Notes: generated by a model from the sequence alone, not told the origin. 64,000 nt of DNA from Cryptosporangium phraense (GCF_006912135.1 NZ_VIRS01000014.1:1-64000), one strand, 5' to 3'; counted from the first letter of the stretch, positions 9,095 through 18,373 are shown. Program-made: numbers and translations.

Positions 9095-10389
9095 GTGAGC
9101 CGTACGACGTGCTGGGCATCGGGATCGGGCCGTTCAACCTGTCGCTGGCCGCGCTGGCCGAGCCGCTGCCGGGTCTCCGCTCGATCTTCTTCGACGGACG
9201 ACCGGGCTTCTCCTGGCACCCCGGCATGATGATCGAGGGCGCGACGCTCCAGGTGCCGTTCCTCGCCGACCTGGTGACGCTGGTCGATCCGCGCAGCCGC
9301 TGGTCGTTCCTCTCCTACCTGCAGGAACGCGACCGGTTGTTCCCGTTCTACTTCGCCGAGCGGTTCCACGTCCCCCGGGCCGAGTACGACGACTACTGCC
9401 GCTGGGTGGCCGAGTCGCTGCCGTCGTGCCGGTTCGGACGACAGGTCGACTCGATCGCATGGGACGCCGACGCGCAGCTGTTCGTCGCCGAGGTCTACGA
9501 CGTCCACACCGCGCAGACGTCGTTCGTCCGGGCGCGCAACGCGGTGCTGGGCGTCGGTACCGAGCCGGTCGTGCCGGCCGTCCTGCGTCCGCTGCTGGGC
9601 AAGGAGGTGTTCCACTCGGCGGAGTTCCTCGACCGCCAGGAGTCGCTGCGCGGAGCGCAGGACGTCACGATCCTCGGGTCCGGGCAGTCGGGCGCCGAGG
9701 TGCTGCTCGACCTGCTCCGGTCGCAGCGGGACGCCGGGTACCGGCTGCGCTGGCTCACCAAGGCACCGGCGTTCGCGCCGATGGAGTACTCGAAGCTCGG
9801 CCTGGAGCACTTCACGCCGGACTACACCCGGTACTTCCGGTCGCTGCCGTCCTCGGTACGCGACGCGCTCGTGCCGTCGCAGTGGCAGCTCTACAAGGCG
9901 ATCGACGCCGACACGATCGACGCGATCCACACCGAGCTCTACGACCGGACGGTCGCGGGCGGCACCGTGCCGCTGACGATGTCGCCGAACGTCGAGGTCG
10001 TGGGGGCGTCCAGGGGGCCGGACGGGATCACGCTGGAGTGCCGTGAGCTGCTGCAGGAGCGGTCCGTGTCGCTGCGCACCGACGTCGTGATCGCCGCGAC
10101 CGGCTACGCGGCCCGGCCGCCGCTGTGCCTGGCCCCGCTGGAGTGGTCGATCGACCGCGACGACGCCGGGCGGTTCCGGATCGACGGCGACTACCGGGTG
10201 GCTCTGGATCCGGCGGTGACGGGCGGGCTCTACGTCCAGAACGCGGAACTGCACACGCACGGCGTCGGGACGCCCGACCTCGGGCTGGGCGCGCACCGCG
10301 CGGCCACGATCCTGAACGCGCTGACCGGCCGGGAGGCCTACCGGCTGCCGTCCCGAGCCGCCTTCACGACGTTCGGCCTGGACTCCTAA
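9091..10389 (+). CDS. lysine/ornithine/diamine N-monooxygenase (siderophore N-hydroxylase)
   Basis: 432-residue flavin N-hydroxylating monooxygenase (IucD/SidA/RhbE family). FAD site GIGIGPFNLSL at residues 8-18, the FFDGRPGFSWHPGM region, NADPH site ILGSGQSGAEV, and the C-terminal D(x)3 ATGY motif VIAATGYAARPP. It would hydroxylate a primary amine, most likely 1,3-diaminopropane made by the operon, to give the hydroxamate precursor. GTGA overlap with the NIS synthetase. No acyltransferase for the resulting hydroxylamine is encoded in the cluster visible here. Confidence 0.92.
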   Translation: MSEPYDVLGIGIGPFNLSLAALAEPLPGLRSIFFDGRPGFSWHPGMMIEGATLQVPFLADLVTLVDPRSRWSFLSYLQERDRLFPFYFAERFHVPRAEYDDYCRWVAESLPSCRFGRQVDSIAWDADAQLFVAEVYDVHTAQTSFVRARNAVLGVGTEPVVPAVLRPLLGKEVFHSAEFLDRQESLRGAQDVTILGSGQSGAEVLLDLLRSQRDAGYRLRWLTKAPAFAPMEYSKLGLEHFTPDYTRYFRSLPSSVRDALVPSQWQLYKAIDADTIDAIHTELYDRTVAGGTVPLTMSPNVEVVGASRGPDGITLECRELLQERSVSLRTDVVIAATGYAARPPLCLAPLEWSIDRDDAGRFRIDGDYRVALDPAVTGGLYVQNAELHTHGVGTPDLGLGAHRAATILNALTGREAYRLPSRAAFTTFGLDS

Positions 10390-10398
10390 CCTGGTCCG

Positions 10399-11586
10399 AT
10401 GGGATCGAACGGACCGTTGGACGGCGTGCTCGTGGTCGACCTGTCCCGAGCGCTGGCCGGGCCGCACGCGGCGATGATGCTCGGCGATCTCGGCGCCCGC
10501 GTCATCAAGATCGAGAACCCGGACGGCGGCGACGACACCCGGTCGTGGGGGCCGCCGTTCGTCGGGCCCGACGACTCGATCTCGACGTACTTCCTGTCGT
10601 GCAACCGCAACAAGGAGTCGGTGACGCTCGACCTGAAGTCGGACTTCGGGAAAGAGACGCTGCGGAAGCTGATCGCTCGGGCCGACGTGCTGGTCGAGAA
10701 CTTCCGGCCGGGAGTGCTCGACCGGCTGGGCTTCTCCACTGACCGGCTGCACGAGTTGAATGCCCGGCTGGTGGTGCTGAGCATCACCGGGTTCGGGCAC
10801 GACGGGCCCGAGGGCGGGCGGGCCGGGTACGACCAGATCGCCCAGGGCGAGGCCGGTCTGATGTCGCTGACCGGGCCGTCGGCCGACGAGCCGACGCGGG
10901 TCGGCGTCCCGATCGGTGACCTGCTGGCCGGCATGTACGGCGCGTACGGCGTGGTGGCGGCGCTGCACGAGCGGAACGAGACCGGCCGCGGACGGGTGGT
11001 GCGGACGAGCCTGCTGGCGGCGATCGTCGGCGTGCACGCGTTCCAGGGGACGCGGTACACGGTCGCTCACGAGGTGCCGCACGCGTCGGGGAACCATCAC
11101 CCGTCGATCGCGCCCTACGGGTTGTTCCACTGCGCGGACGGCACGCTGCAGATCTCGGTCGGGAGCGAGGCGCTCTGGCGTCGTTTCATCGCCGCGTTCC
11201 CGTCGCTGGATCGGCCGGAATTCGGCTCGAACCCGCAGCGGGTCCGGGCTCGCGAGGCGGTGATCGCCGCGGTCGACCAGGTTTTCGCTGGGTGGAACCT
11301 GGCTGATCTGCTTCCGAAGCTCGCGGAGATCGGGATCCCGGCCGGTGAGGTGCGGACGCTCGACCGCGTCTACGAGTGGGATCAGACCAGGTCGCAGGGG
11401 TTGATGGTGGACGTCGAGCACTCGGTGCTGGGGTCGATCACGCTGCCTGGGCCGCCGCTGCGGTTCGATGCGAATCCCTTCGCCGGTGGGCGCCCGGTCA
11501 ACGATGCACCGCCCACCCTGGGTGAGCACACCGACACAGTCCTGGCATGGCTGGAGGAACCACAGCAAGTCGCCGATCCGGAGTAA
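10399..11586 (+). CDS. CaiB/BaiF family (class III) CoA-transferase
   Basis: 395 residues. Typical N-terminal nucleotide-like fold signature GPHAAMMLGDLGARVIKIEN, catalytic Asp in AGYDQIAQGEAGLMSLTG (about residue 150), and HPSIAPYGLF. The family transfers CoA between carboxylic acids. The ATG has no ribosome site but a TAACCT -10 box at 10387-10392, overlapping the stop codon of the monooxygenase, so it is probably a separate leaderless transcript rather than the operon's last gene. A role in making an acyl-CoA for the siderophore is possible but unsupported. Confidence 0.88.
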   Translation: MGSNGPLDGVLVVDLSRALAGPHAAMMLGDLGARVIKIENPDGGDDTRSWGPPFVGPDDSISTYFLSCNRNKESVTLDLKSDFGKETLRKLIARADVLVENFRPGVLDRLGFSTDRLHELNARLVVLSITGFGHDGPEGGRAGYDQIAQGEAGLMSLTGPSADEPTRVGVPIGDLLAGMYGAYGVVAALHERNETGRGRVVRTSLLAAIVGVHAFQGTRYTVAHEVPHASGNHHPSIAPYGLFHCADGTLQISVGSEALWRRFIAAFPSLDRPEFGSNPQRVRAREAVIAAVDQVFAGWNLADLLPKLAEIGIPAGEVRTLDRVYEWDQTRSQGLMVDVEHSVLGSITLPGPPLRFDANPFAGGRPVNDAPPTLGEHTDTVLAWLEEPQQVADPE

Positions 11587-11616
11587 GCGCGTCAATTGAC
11601 GGGCATGCTCGTTTCC

Positions 11617-12276
11617 ATGAGACGGGGCGTGCTCGGATTGCTGGTGCTGTTACTCGCAGCGGCCTGCGCTCCCGCGGACGGCACGTTCCAGCACCTGCAG
11701 GCGGTCTCGGTATCGCTGGAGGACCGCACCTCGGCGACGCTCGACGTCCGCCTGTCGGCGGAGAACGTCCGGGTGAAGGTCGCGGACCTCGACGACCTGC
11801 TGCTCAGGGCCGTCGTCAAGCGCGGCGACGGCTCACCGTCGGCCACCGTCGTCGGGGACGACGTCACGGTGGCCGGCAGCGGCACGAACTTCGAGCTGAC
11901 GCTCAGCAGCCGGGTCCGGTGGACGCTGACGTTGTCGGGCGGGGCGTCGGCGGTGGACGCCGATCTGCGCGGATCCCGGCTCACCAGCCTGAACGTGCCG
12001 GCCGGGGTGTCCCGGGCTTCGCTGTGGCTGCCCGCGCCGGCCGGGGACACGTCGGCCACGCTCTCGGGCGTCGGCACCGCGAACGTGTACGTGCCGAACG
12101 GCGTCCCGACCCGGCTGACGTGCCGCAGCGGCGGCGGGACGGTCACCGTCGACGGCGTCGAGAGCAGTGGGGTGCAGGCGGGTCGCCTCTGGACACCGGC
12201 CGGCTGGGACGGGGCCCGGAACCGCTACGACCTGTCGGTGGGCGGCTTCGGAAAGCTGACGCTCGGCCGGTCATAG
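11617..12276 (+). CDS. putative lipoprotein with DUF4097-like beta repeats
   Basis: About 219 residues from ATG 11617; ATG 11605 or TTG 11596 are alternatives. The N-terminus is a short basic stretch, a hydrophobic core and LLLAAAC, a slightly atypical lipobox with Ala at -3, so membrane anchoring is likely. The rest is rich in short beta-strand repeats with G/S/T turns (LTSLNVPAGVSRASLWLPA, GGGTVTVDGVESSGV), resembling DUF4097/adhesin-like solenoid proteins of Gram-positives. Function unknown. Confidence 0.6.
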   Translation: MRRGVLGLLVLLLAAACAPADGTFQHLQAVSVSLEDRTSATLDVRLSAENVRVKVADLDDLLLRAVVKRGDGSPSATVVGDDVTVAGSGTNFELTLSSRVRWTLTLSGGASAVDADLRGSRLTSLNVPAGVSRASLWLPAPAGDTSATLSGVGTANVYVPNGVPTRLTCRSGGGTVTVDGVESSGVQAGRLWTPAGWDGARNRYDLSVGGFGKLTLGRS

Positions 12277-12322
12277 GGCGCGCCATTCGTCGCGGAGCGG
12301 AAGCCGCCCTAGAGTCTGCGCC

Positions 12323-13021
12323 ATGTCGAACGCCTTCTCCAACGAGGATGTCGCCGCGGCCGCCGAGGTGCTGGCCGAATCCATCCGGCGACATGCCGCG
12401 GTCATGGTCGACTCGGACGCTCCGGTCCGGGACGCGCTGGGCGCGATCGAGGCGCTCCGCACCTCGGCCCGCCGATACGAAGAGGTCATCTTCGGGACGT
12501 CCGGCTGGGGTCCCGTCTTCGCCGACCTGGACGAGGACGACTTCGATGAGGACGACGAGCACGACCACGACCACGAACACGACCACGTCGTCGAGCACGG
12601 CACCACGCCCCCGATGGCGGTGACCGTCCGGGCCCGCTACGACTACCTGATCCCCGACCCCGACGCCCTGATCCGGGCCGGCCAGCTGGCCCGGATGCGC
12701 TCCTGGGACGGCGACCCGCACGGCGCCGAACCGGTGGCCGGCGTCGGCGAGGCGATCTACGAGCTCTTCCACCTCTCCGGGGCCACGTTCCCGGCTCTCG
12801 AAGTGGGCGAGCTTGAGCCCGGCAGCGGCTTCATGACCGTCCACCACACCGCGGCCCCCCTCGAGCCCGACGACGTCGTCGGGCCGGGCGTCGATCTGGA
12901 AGAGCTGTTGATCAGCGACGAGGAGGACGAACTCCTCTACGACCTGGCCGAGCCGCGGTACGCGACCCGCGAGGAGGCGGAAGAGGCCGGACGTCGTCTG
13001 GAGAGCGACGAGGGGATGTGA
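12323..13021 (+). CDS. hypothetical acidic protein with His/Asp-rich stretch
   Basis: 232 residues, strongly acidic. A helical N-terminal part (residues 1-65) is followed by a low-complexity Asp/Glu/His run (about 72-92: DEHDHDHEHDH) that could bind divalent metal, then an alpha/beta region and an acidic C-terminal helix. No domain recognised. The ATG has a TAGAGT -10 box 7 nt upstream (12310-12315) and no ribosome site, suggesting a leaderless mRNA. A metal-chaperone role is only an analogy to His-rich tails. Confidence 0.65.
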   Translation: MSNAFSNEDVAAAAEVLAESIRRHAAVMVDSDAPVRDALGAIEALRTSARRYEEVIFGTSGWGPVFADLDEDDFDEDDEHDHDHEHDHVVEHGTTPPMAVTVRARYDYLIPDPDALIRAGQLARMRSWDGDPHGAEPVAGVGEAIYELFHLSGATFPALEVGELEPGSGFMTVHHTAAPLEPDDVVGPGVDLEELLISDEEDELLYDLAEPRYATREEAEEAGRRLESDEGM

Positions 13022-13098
13022 CATCGGCCCGTCTGAACCGATTCCGGTAAGCATCACGGGTGCATGATCGAGGTTCTCTCCGACGCCGAGGAGGACCT

Positions 13099-14595
13099 GT
13101 GGGCCGACGCCGTCTTTCCGCTCGAGAACTGATCGACAGCGCGCTCGACCAGGACAGCTGGGAGTCGTGGGACGCGGCCGTCACCGACCCGGCCGGAGCC
13201 GACGACGAGTACCGGGCGGCGCTGGCCGCCGCCCGCGAGAAGACCGGCGTCGACGAGGCCGTCCTCACCGGCGCGGGCCGGATCCGGGGACGGCGGGTCG
13301 CCGCGGTCGTCGGGGAGTTCCGGTTCCTGGCCGGGTCGATCGGCGTCGCGACCGCCCGCCGGGTGGTCGCCGCGGTCGAACGGGCGACGCGCGAGGGGCT
13401 GCCGCTGATCGCCGCCCCCACGTCCGGCGGCACCCGGATGCAGGAGGGCACGGTCGCGTTCCTGCAGATGGCGAACATGACCAGGGCGGTGACCGCGCAC
13501 AAGGCGGCCGGCCTGCCGTACCTGGTCTACCTGCGGCACCCCACCACCGGGGGAGTGTTCGCGTCCTGGGGCTCGCTCGGCCACGTGACGGTCGCCGAGC
13601 CCGAGGCGCTGGTCGGGTTCCTCGGTCCCCGGGTCTACGAGCTGCTCAACGGGCGCGAGTTCCCGGCCGGCGTCCAGACCGGCGAGAACCTCTTCCGGCA
13701 CGGGCTGGTGGACGCGGTGCTGCCGCCCGAACAGGTCACCGACCTGGCCGCGCGGACGCTGGAGATCCTCTGCACGCCCCGGACCGGCCTGCCCCGCCCC
13801 TCCGACGTTCCGCGCGAGGAGCTGGCCGACGTGCCGGCCTGGGAATCCGTCACCCGCTCGCGACGCGTCGACCGGCCGGGCGTCCGTCGTCTGTTGAAGC
13901 ACGCGGCTCAGCCGGTGATCCCGCTGCACGGGACCCAGCAGGGCGAGATCGGATCGGGGATGCGGCTGGCGCTGGCGCGCTTCGGCGCGGCGCCAGCCGT
14001 CGTCCTGGGGCAGGACCGTCGGGGACAGACGGCGGAGAGCCCGCTCGACCCGGGCGCGCTGCGGACCGCCCGACGGGGGATGAGGCTGGCCCAGGAGCTG
14101 CGGTTGCCGCTGGTGACGATCATCGACACACCGGGCGCGGCGCTGTCCAGGGAGGCCGAGGAGGGTGGGCTGGCCGGCGAGATCGCCCGCTGCCTGGCCG
14201 ACCTGATCGAACTGCCGACACCGACGCTGTGTGTGCTGCTCGGCGAGGGCACCGGGGGAGGGGCGCTGGCGCTGCTGCCGGCCGACCGGGTGATCGCGGC
14301 CGAGCACGCCTGGCTGTCGCCGCTGCCGCCCGAGGGCGCCTCGGCGATCGTCCACCGGACCACCGACCTGGCGCCCGAGATGGCCGCCGCCCAGGGCGTG
14401 CGCTCCCGCGACCTGCTGGCCAACGGGATCGTCGACCGGATCGTCGCCGAGCACCCGGACGCGGCCGACGAGCCCGAGGCGTTCCTGGCCCGGCTCGGGC
14501 GGGTGATCGAGCACGAGCTGGTCGGTCTGCTGGAGCTCGAGCCGGAGAAACGGGTGGCCGCCCGCACGGACAGGTACCGCCGTATCGGAGGCTGA
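13099..14595 (+). CDS. fused acyl-CoA carboxylase carboxyltransferase (AccD-AccA type)
   Basis: About 498 residues from GTG 13099 (GAGGAGGA ahead; GTG 13060 also possible). The N-terminal half is an AccD/beta-type carboxyltransferase lobe (APTSGGTRMQEG, YLRHPTTGGVFASWGSLGH); the C-terminal half is AccA/alpha-like (RRGMRLAQELRLPLVTIIDTPG, GEGTGGGALALLPADRV). The zinc ribbon of bacterial AccD is absent. It would move a carboxyl group from carboxybiotin to an acyl-CoA or related acceptor; no biotin carboxylase or carrier is nearby, so it must work with proteins encoded elsewhere. Ends 69 bp before the carbamate kinase gene. Confidence 0.85.
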   Translation: MGRRRLSARELIDSALDQDSWESWDAAVTDPAGADDEYRAALAAAREKTGVDEAVLTGAGRIRGRRVAAVVGEFRFLAGSIGVATARRVVAAVERATREGLPLIAAPTSGGTRMQEGTVAFLQMANMTRAVTAHKAAGLPYLVYLRHPTTGGVFASWGSLGHVTVAEPEALVGFLGPRVYELLNGREFPAGVQTGENLFRHGLVDAVLPPEQVTDLAARTLEILCTPRTGLPRPSDVPREELADVPAWESVTRSRRVDRPGVRRLLKHAAQPVIPLHGTQQGEIGSGMRLALARFGAAPAVVLGQDRRGQTAESPLDPGALRTARRGMRLAQELRLPLVTIIDTPGAALSREAEEGGLAGEIARCLADLIELPTPTLCVLLGEGTGGGALALLPADRVIAAEHAWLSPLPPEGASAIVHRTTDLAPEMAAAQGVRSRDLLANGIVDRIVAEHPDAADEPEAFLARLGRVIEHELVGLLELEPEKRVAARTDRYRRIGG

Positions 14596-14623
14596 CAGCG
14601 AATCGGTGGCCTTTGGGCGAGTG

Positions 14624-14658
14624 TTGACAATGTCCGGGCGCCCCGGACTTCCTACGCT
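14624..14658 (+). promoter_or_regulatory. promoter with inverted repeat upstream of carbamate kinase
   Basis: A TACGCT -10 box (14653-14658) sits 6 nt before the ATG, with no ribosome site, so the message is probably leaderless. A perfect inverted repeat, GTCCGGG and CCCGGAC around CGC (14632-14648), lies just upstream and could be an operator. A TTGACA at 14624-14629 is spaced too far (23 nt) for a classical -35. Confidence 0.45.
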
Positions 14659-14664
14659 CGCCCC

Positions 14665-15573
14665 ATGCGGGTCGTGATCGCTCTGGGCGGCAACGCGATG
14701 ACCTCCTCGGACGGGCGGGCCCGGCCGGAGGACCAGATCGCGGCGATTCGCCGCGCCGCCGGCCCGATCGCCGAGGTGATCGCGAGTGGGGCGCAGGTCG
14801 TGCTCACCCACGGCAACGGTCCCCAGGTCGGGAACCTGCTGGTCAAGAACGAGATGGCGGCCCACGTGGTGCCGCCGGTGCCGCTGGACTGGTGCGGGGC
14901 CCAGACCCAGGGCACGGTCGGTTTCGTCCTGCTCAACGAGCTGGAGGCGGCCGGACCGGTCGCCGCCGTCGTCACCCGGGCGCTCGTCGACGCGCACGAC
15001 CCGGGCTTCATGAACCCCACCAAGCCGATCGGCCGCTATCTCAGCAGCACCGAGGCCGCGGTGATGATCCAGCACGGCCAGCGCTGGGAAGACCGGGGCG
15101 AGCGCGGCTGGCGCCGGGTCGTCGCCTCGCCGGAGCCCCGGGCGATCCTCGACGCCCCGTCGATCGCGACTCTGCTCGACGCCGGTTACACGGTGGTGTG
15201 CAACGGCGGCGGGGGCATCCCGGTCGTGCGCGACCCCGACGGGCGGCTGCGAGGCGTCGAGGCGGTCATCGACAAGGACCTCGGTGCGGCTCTGCTGGCG
15301 AATACGCTGAAGGCCGACACGCTGGTGATCGCCACCGACGTCGACGCGGCCGTGGTCGGCTGGGGCACGCCTTCGGCGCGCCCGCTGGGTGAGATCGGGG
15401 TCGTCGAGCTGCGCCGGCTGGCCGCCGAGGGCCATTTCGCCTCCGGCTCCATGGGTCCGAAGGTCGAGGCGGCCTGCCGGTTCGCCGAGAACGGTGGCCG
15501 CTCGGTGATCACCTCGCTCGATTCCATTGCGGACGCCGTGCAGCGCGCCGTCGGCACGGTAGTGACCAACTAG
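14665..15573 (+). CDS. arcC: carbamate kinase
   Basis: 302 residues, the normal length of ArcC-type amino-acid kinases. N-terminal [33 protein letters not shown] and the C-terminal [11 protein letters not shown] loop are all present. It makes ATP and carbamate from carbamoyl phosphate and ADP (or the reverse). It is followed after 10 bp by a ring-opening amidohydrolase and then by a MocA-like gene, with no arginine deiminase or ornithine transcarbamylase nearby, so it more likely serves a cyclic ureide/pyrimidine/triazine nitrogen pathway than arginine fermentation. Confidence 0.92.
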   Translation: MRVVIALGGNAMTSSDGRARPEDQIAAIRRAAGPIAEVIASGAQVVLTHGNGPQVGNLLVKNEMAAHVVPPVPLDWCGAQTQGTVGFVLLNELEAAGPVAAVVTRALVDAHDPGFMNPTKPIGRYLSSTEAAVMIQHGQRWEDRGERGWRRVVASPEPRAILDAPSIATLLDAGYTVVCNGGGGIPVVRDPDGRLRGVEAVIDKDLGAALLANTLKADTLVIATDVDAAVVGWGTPSARPLGEIGVVELRRLAAEGHFASGSMGPKVEAACRFAENGGRSVITSLDSIADAVQRAVGTVVTN

Positions 15574-15583
15574 AGGAGACGCA

Positions 15584-16690
15584 GTGCCCGAGGCCATCGA
15601 AGTACGCAAGGTCCCGATCCTGAACGTCAGCGACGCGTCGGGCCTCGCTCAGCTCATCGACGACAAGGTTCTCGACGCCGACCGCGTGATCGCGGTGATC
15701 GGCAAGACCGAGGGCAACGGCGGCGTCAACGACTACACCCGGATCATCGCCGACCGGGCGTTCCGCGAGGTGCTGGTCGAGAAGGGCACCCGCAGCGCCG
15801 ACGAGGTCAAGCAGATCCCGATCGTGTGGTCGGGCGGTACCGACGGGGTGTTGTCCCCGCACGCGACGATCTTCGCCACGATCCCGGCGGAGTCCGTCGT
15901 GCCGACCGACGAGCCCCGCCTCACGGTCGGCTTCGCGATGAGCGAGGTGCTGCTGCCCGAGGACATCGGCCGGGTCGCGATGATCGAGAAGGTCGCGGCC
16001 GCGGTGAAGGTCGCGATGGAGCGCGCGGGCATCACCGACCCCGCCGACGTGCACTACGTCCAGACCAAGACCCCGCTGCTGACGATCTCCACGATCCGGG
16101 ACGCGAAGAGCCGCGGCAAGACCGTCTGGACCGAGCACACGCACGAGTCGATGGACCTGTCGAACGGCACGACCGCGCTGGGGATCGCGGTCGCGCTGGG
16201 CGAGATCGAGATGCCGACCGACGCCGACGTCATGAACGACCGGTCGCTCTACTCGTCGGTGGCGTCGTGTTCTTCCGGGGTCGAGCTCGATCAGGCCCAG
16301 GTCGTCGTCGTGGGCAACGCGCGCGGGGTCGGCGGCCGGTACCGGATCGGGCACGGGGTGATGAACGACGCGCTGGACGCGGACGGGATCTGGTCGGCGA
16401 TCCGGTCGGCGGGGCTCGATCTGCCCGAGCGGCCGCACCCGTCGGACCTCTCCGATCGCCTGGTGAACGTGTTCCTCAAGTGTGAGGTCTCGCAGGACGG
16501 CGTGGTGCGTGGGCGCCGGAACGCGATGCTCGACGACTCCGACGTCCACTGGCACCGGCAGATCAAGGCGACGGTCGGTGGCGTGACCGCGGCGGTGACC
16601 GGTGACCCGGCGGTGTTCGTCTCGGTGTCCGCGGCTCACCAGGGCCCCGACGGCGGTGGCCCGGTCGCCGCGATCGTCGACCTTGGCTGA
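15584..16690 (+). CDS. ring-opening amidohydrolase (barbiturase / cyanuric acid hydrolase family)
   Basis: 368 residues with the three-repeat 'Toblerone' architecture of AtzD/TrzD/barbiturase. Each repeat's Lys and Ser of a Ser-Lys dyad is visible: IGKTEGNGG with [20 protein letters not shown] with [22 protein letters not shown] with [14 protein letters not shown]. The enzymes hydrolyse barbiturate to ureidomalonate or cyanuric acid to carboxybiuret. Which substrate applies cannot be told here. GAGGAG ribosome site precedes GTG 15584. Co-transcription with carbamate kinase suggests that carbamoyl groups are the end product. Confidence 0.88.
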   Translation: MPEAIEVRKVPILNVSDASGLAQLIDDKVLDADRVIAVIGKTEGNGGVNDYTRIIADRAFREVLVEKGTRSADEVKQIPIVWSGGTDGVLSPHATIFATIPAESVVPTDEPRLTVGFAMSEVLLPEDIGRVAMIEKVAAAVKVAMERAGITDPADVHYVQTKTPLLTISTIRDAKSRGKTVWTEHTHESMDLSNGTTALGIAVALGEIEMPTDADVMNDRSLYSSVASCSSGVELDQAQVVVVGNARGVGGRYRIGHGVMNDALDADGIWSAIRSAGLDLPERPHPSDLSDRLVNVFLKCEVSQDGVVRGRRNAMLDDSDVHWHRQIKATVGGVTAAVTGDPAVFVSVSAAHQGPDGGGPVAAIVDLG

Positions 16691-17261
16691 TGTAGTCGAC
16701 GGTGGGGTAGTCGGCGGTGGGGTCGTCGGGATAGTGCTCGCGGCCGGGGCCGGACGTCGCTTCGGGCGGCCGAAGGCCCTGGTCTCGTTCCGGGGCGTGC
16801 GGCTGGTGGACCGCGCGGTGGCGCTGCTGCGCGACGGCGGGTGCTCCCCGATCCTGGTGGTGGCCGGTGCGGCGCCGCTGACCGTCGCCGGTGCGACCGT
16901 CGTCGACAACCCCGGGTGGGACGAGGGCATGGGCTCCTCGGTGCGCGCCGCGCTGGCGGTGGCCGAGGGTGGTGCGGCCGTGCTCGTCCCGGTCGACACC
17001 CCGTACCTCGGTCCGGACGCCGTCCGCAGGCTGATCTCGGCGTACCGCGACGGCGCGACCGTGGCCGTCGCGACCTACGGCGGCAAGCGTGGCCATCCCG
17101 TGCTGATCGCGGCCGAGCACTGGCCCGCCGTGCGCGAGACCGCCGTCGGCGACGTCGGAGCCCGCGCGTTCCTGGCCGCCCACCGAGAACTGATCACCCC
17201 GGTCCCCTGCGACGACACCGGCCGCCCCGACGACGTGGACACCCCTGACGCTTTAGTGTGA
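16683..17261 (+). CDS. MocA-like molybdenum-cofactor nucleotidyltransferase
   Basis: About 192 residues. NTP-transferase fold: [18 protein letters not shown] near the N-terminus, [41 protein letters not shown], and [16 protein letters not shown] at the end. This matches MocA/NTP_transf_3 proteins that cytidylylate molybdopterin for xanthine-dehydrogenase-type enzymes. The start is uncertain: TTG 16683 overlaps the previous stop; GTG 16602 is an alternative. The 5' end carries a tandem GTAGTCG-CGGTGGG repeat coding for Val/Gly. It hints that the pathway served by this cluster includes a molybdenum hydroxylase encoded elsewhere. Confidence 0.8.
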   Translation: MADVVDGGVVGGGVVGIVLAAGAGRRFGRPKALVSFRGVRLVDRAVALLRDGGCSPILVVAGAAPLTVAGATVVDNPGWDEGMGSSVRAALAVAEGGAAVLVPVDTPYLGPDAVRRLISAYRDGATVAVATYGGKRGHPVLIAAEHWPAVRETAVGDVGARAFLAAHRELITPVPCDDTGRPDDVDTPDALV

Positions 17262-17383
17262 CTTGCCCTATACCACCGAATTACTCTCCGAAAACCTGCA
17301 AGGGAGTGCGGAGGGCGCCGACAGGTAGCGCGAAGGGTGCGGGCGGGGGCCCGACAGGGCCGGTACGACGGGGGAGCAGGGAC

Positions 17384-18373
17384 ATGCGGCGGACGATCAT
17401 CTCAGCGCTTCGGGCCACGACCACCGTGGGCGGCGCCCTCGTCGGTGTGGCGCTCGCGCTGACCAGCCCGGCGCTCGCTAGCCCGGCGCTCGCTGCTCAG
17501 GCCGGCGCCGCCGGCTTCCCCGACGCCGTCCAGGCCGGCTCCACGTGGACCGCCCGGACCGGCGGCCGGATGCTCGTCGACAACGGCGCGGACATGGACC
17601 AGCTCTCGGCCGGCGGGAAGCAGACACTGCTCGCCGGTGAGGCCTACGAGCGCAAGTACGGCTCGTACTCGAAGGACGGCGCCAAGATCGTCTACTCCGA
17701 CCAGGGCACGAAGGGCTTCGGCGCCCAGATCTGGAGCATGGACTCGAGCGGCCGGAACCGCCGCCAGCTCACCTCGCTCGACACCGAGGCGTTCGGCCCG
17801 GAGCTCTCGCCCAACGGCAAGAAGATCGCGTTCCAGACCCAGGGCGCGATCTGGGTGATGAACGCCGACGGCACCGGCTCCCGCAAGCTCTCCACCGACG
17901 GCTACTACTACGGCACCGGCATCAGCTGGGCCCCCGACAGCGCGAAGTTCGTCGTCACCCGGGGCCAGATCGACGAGCGCAGCGGTGAGCCGTACCAGCT
18001 CGAGATCGTCACGATGAACGCCGACGGCTCCGGCGAGACCGCGCTGACCAAGTCCGGCGGCGACAAGAACAGCCCGGCCTGGAGCCCCGACGGCAGCACG
18101 ATCGTCTTCAGCTACACGACCACCAAGGCCCAGCAGCAGGGCGACACCTACGACCTCTGGACGATCAAGTCCAACGGCAACGGCCTCAAGCAGCTCACCC
18201 ACACCAAGAACGTCAGCGAGCAGGACACGGTCTGGGCGCCCACCGGCGCGGCGATCGCGTACGCGTCCTGGGCCGAGCAGACCGAGACCAGCCCGCGCGT
18301 GATGAAGGCCAAGGCCGACGGCACCTCGGTGACCTCGCTCGACGCCACCGGCTACCCGACCGCCTGGAGCTGA
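17384..18373 (+). CDS. secreted TolB-like WD40/PD40 beta-propeller protein
   Basis: 329 residues from ATG 17384 (GGGGGAGCAGGG ahead). Sec signal peptide with RR near the start, a hydrophobic core and an Ala-rich cleavage region (SPALAAQA). The mature part holds at least four PD40 repeats (YSKDGAKIVYS, LSPNGKKIAFQ, WSPDGSTIVFS, WAPTGAAIAYA) interleaved with MNADGTG-type turns, giving a six-bladed TolB-like propeller. No catalytic domain is attached. Probably an exported binding or scaffold protein. A strong hairpin terminator follows. Confidence 0.8.
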   Translation: MRRTIISALRATTTVGGALVGVALALTSPALASPALAAQAGAAGFPDAVQAGSTWTARTGGRMLVDNGADMDQLSAGGKQTLLAGEAYERKYGSYSKDGAKIVYSDQGTKGFGAQIWSMDSSGRNRRQLTSLDTEAFGPELSPNGKKIAFQTQGAIWVMNADGTGSRKLSTDGYYYGTGISWAPDSAKFVVTRGQIDERSGEPYQLEIVTMNADGSGETALTKSGGDKNSPAWSPDGSTIVFSYTTTKAQQQGDTYDLWTIKSNGNGLKQLTHTKNVSEQDTVWAPTGAAIAYASWAEQTETSPRVMKAKADGTSVTSLDATGYPTAWS

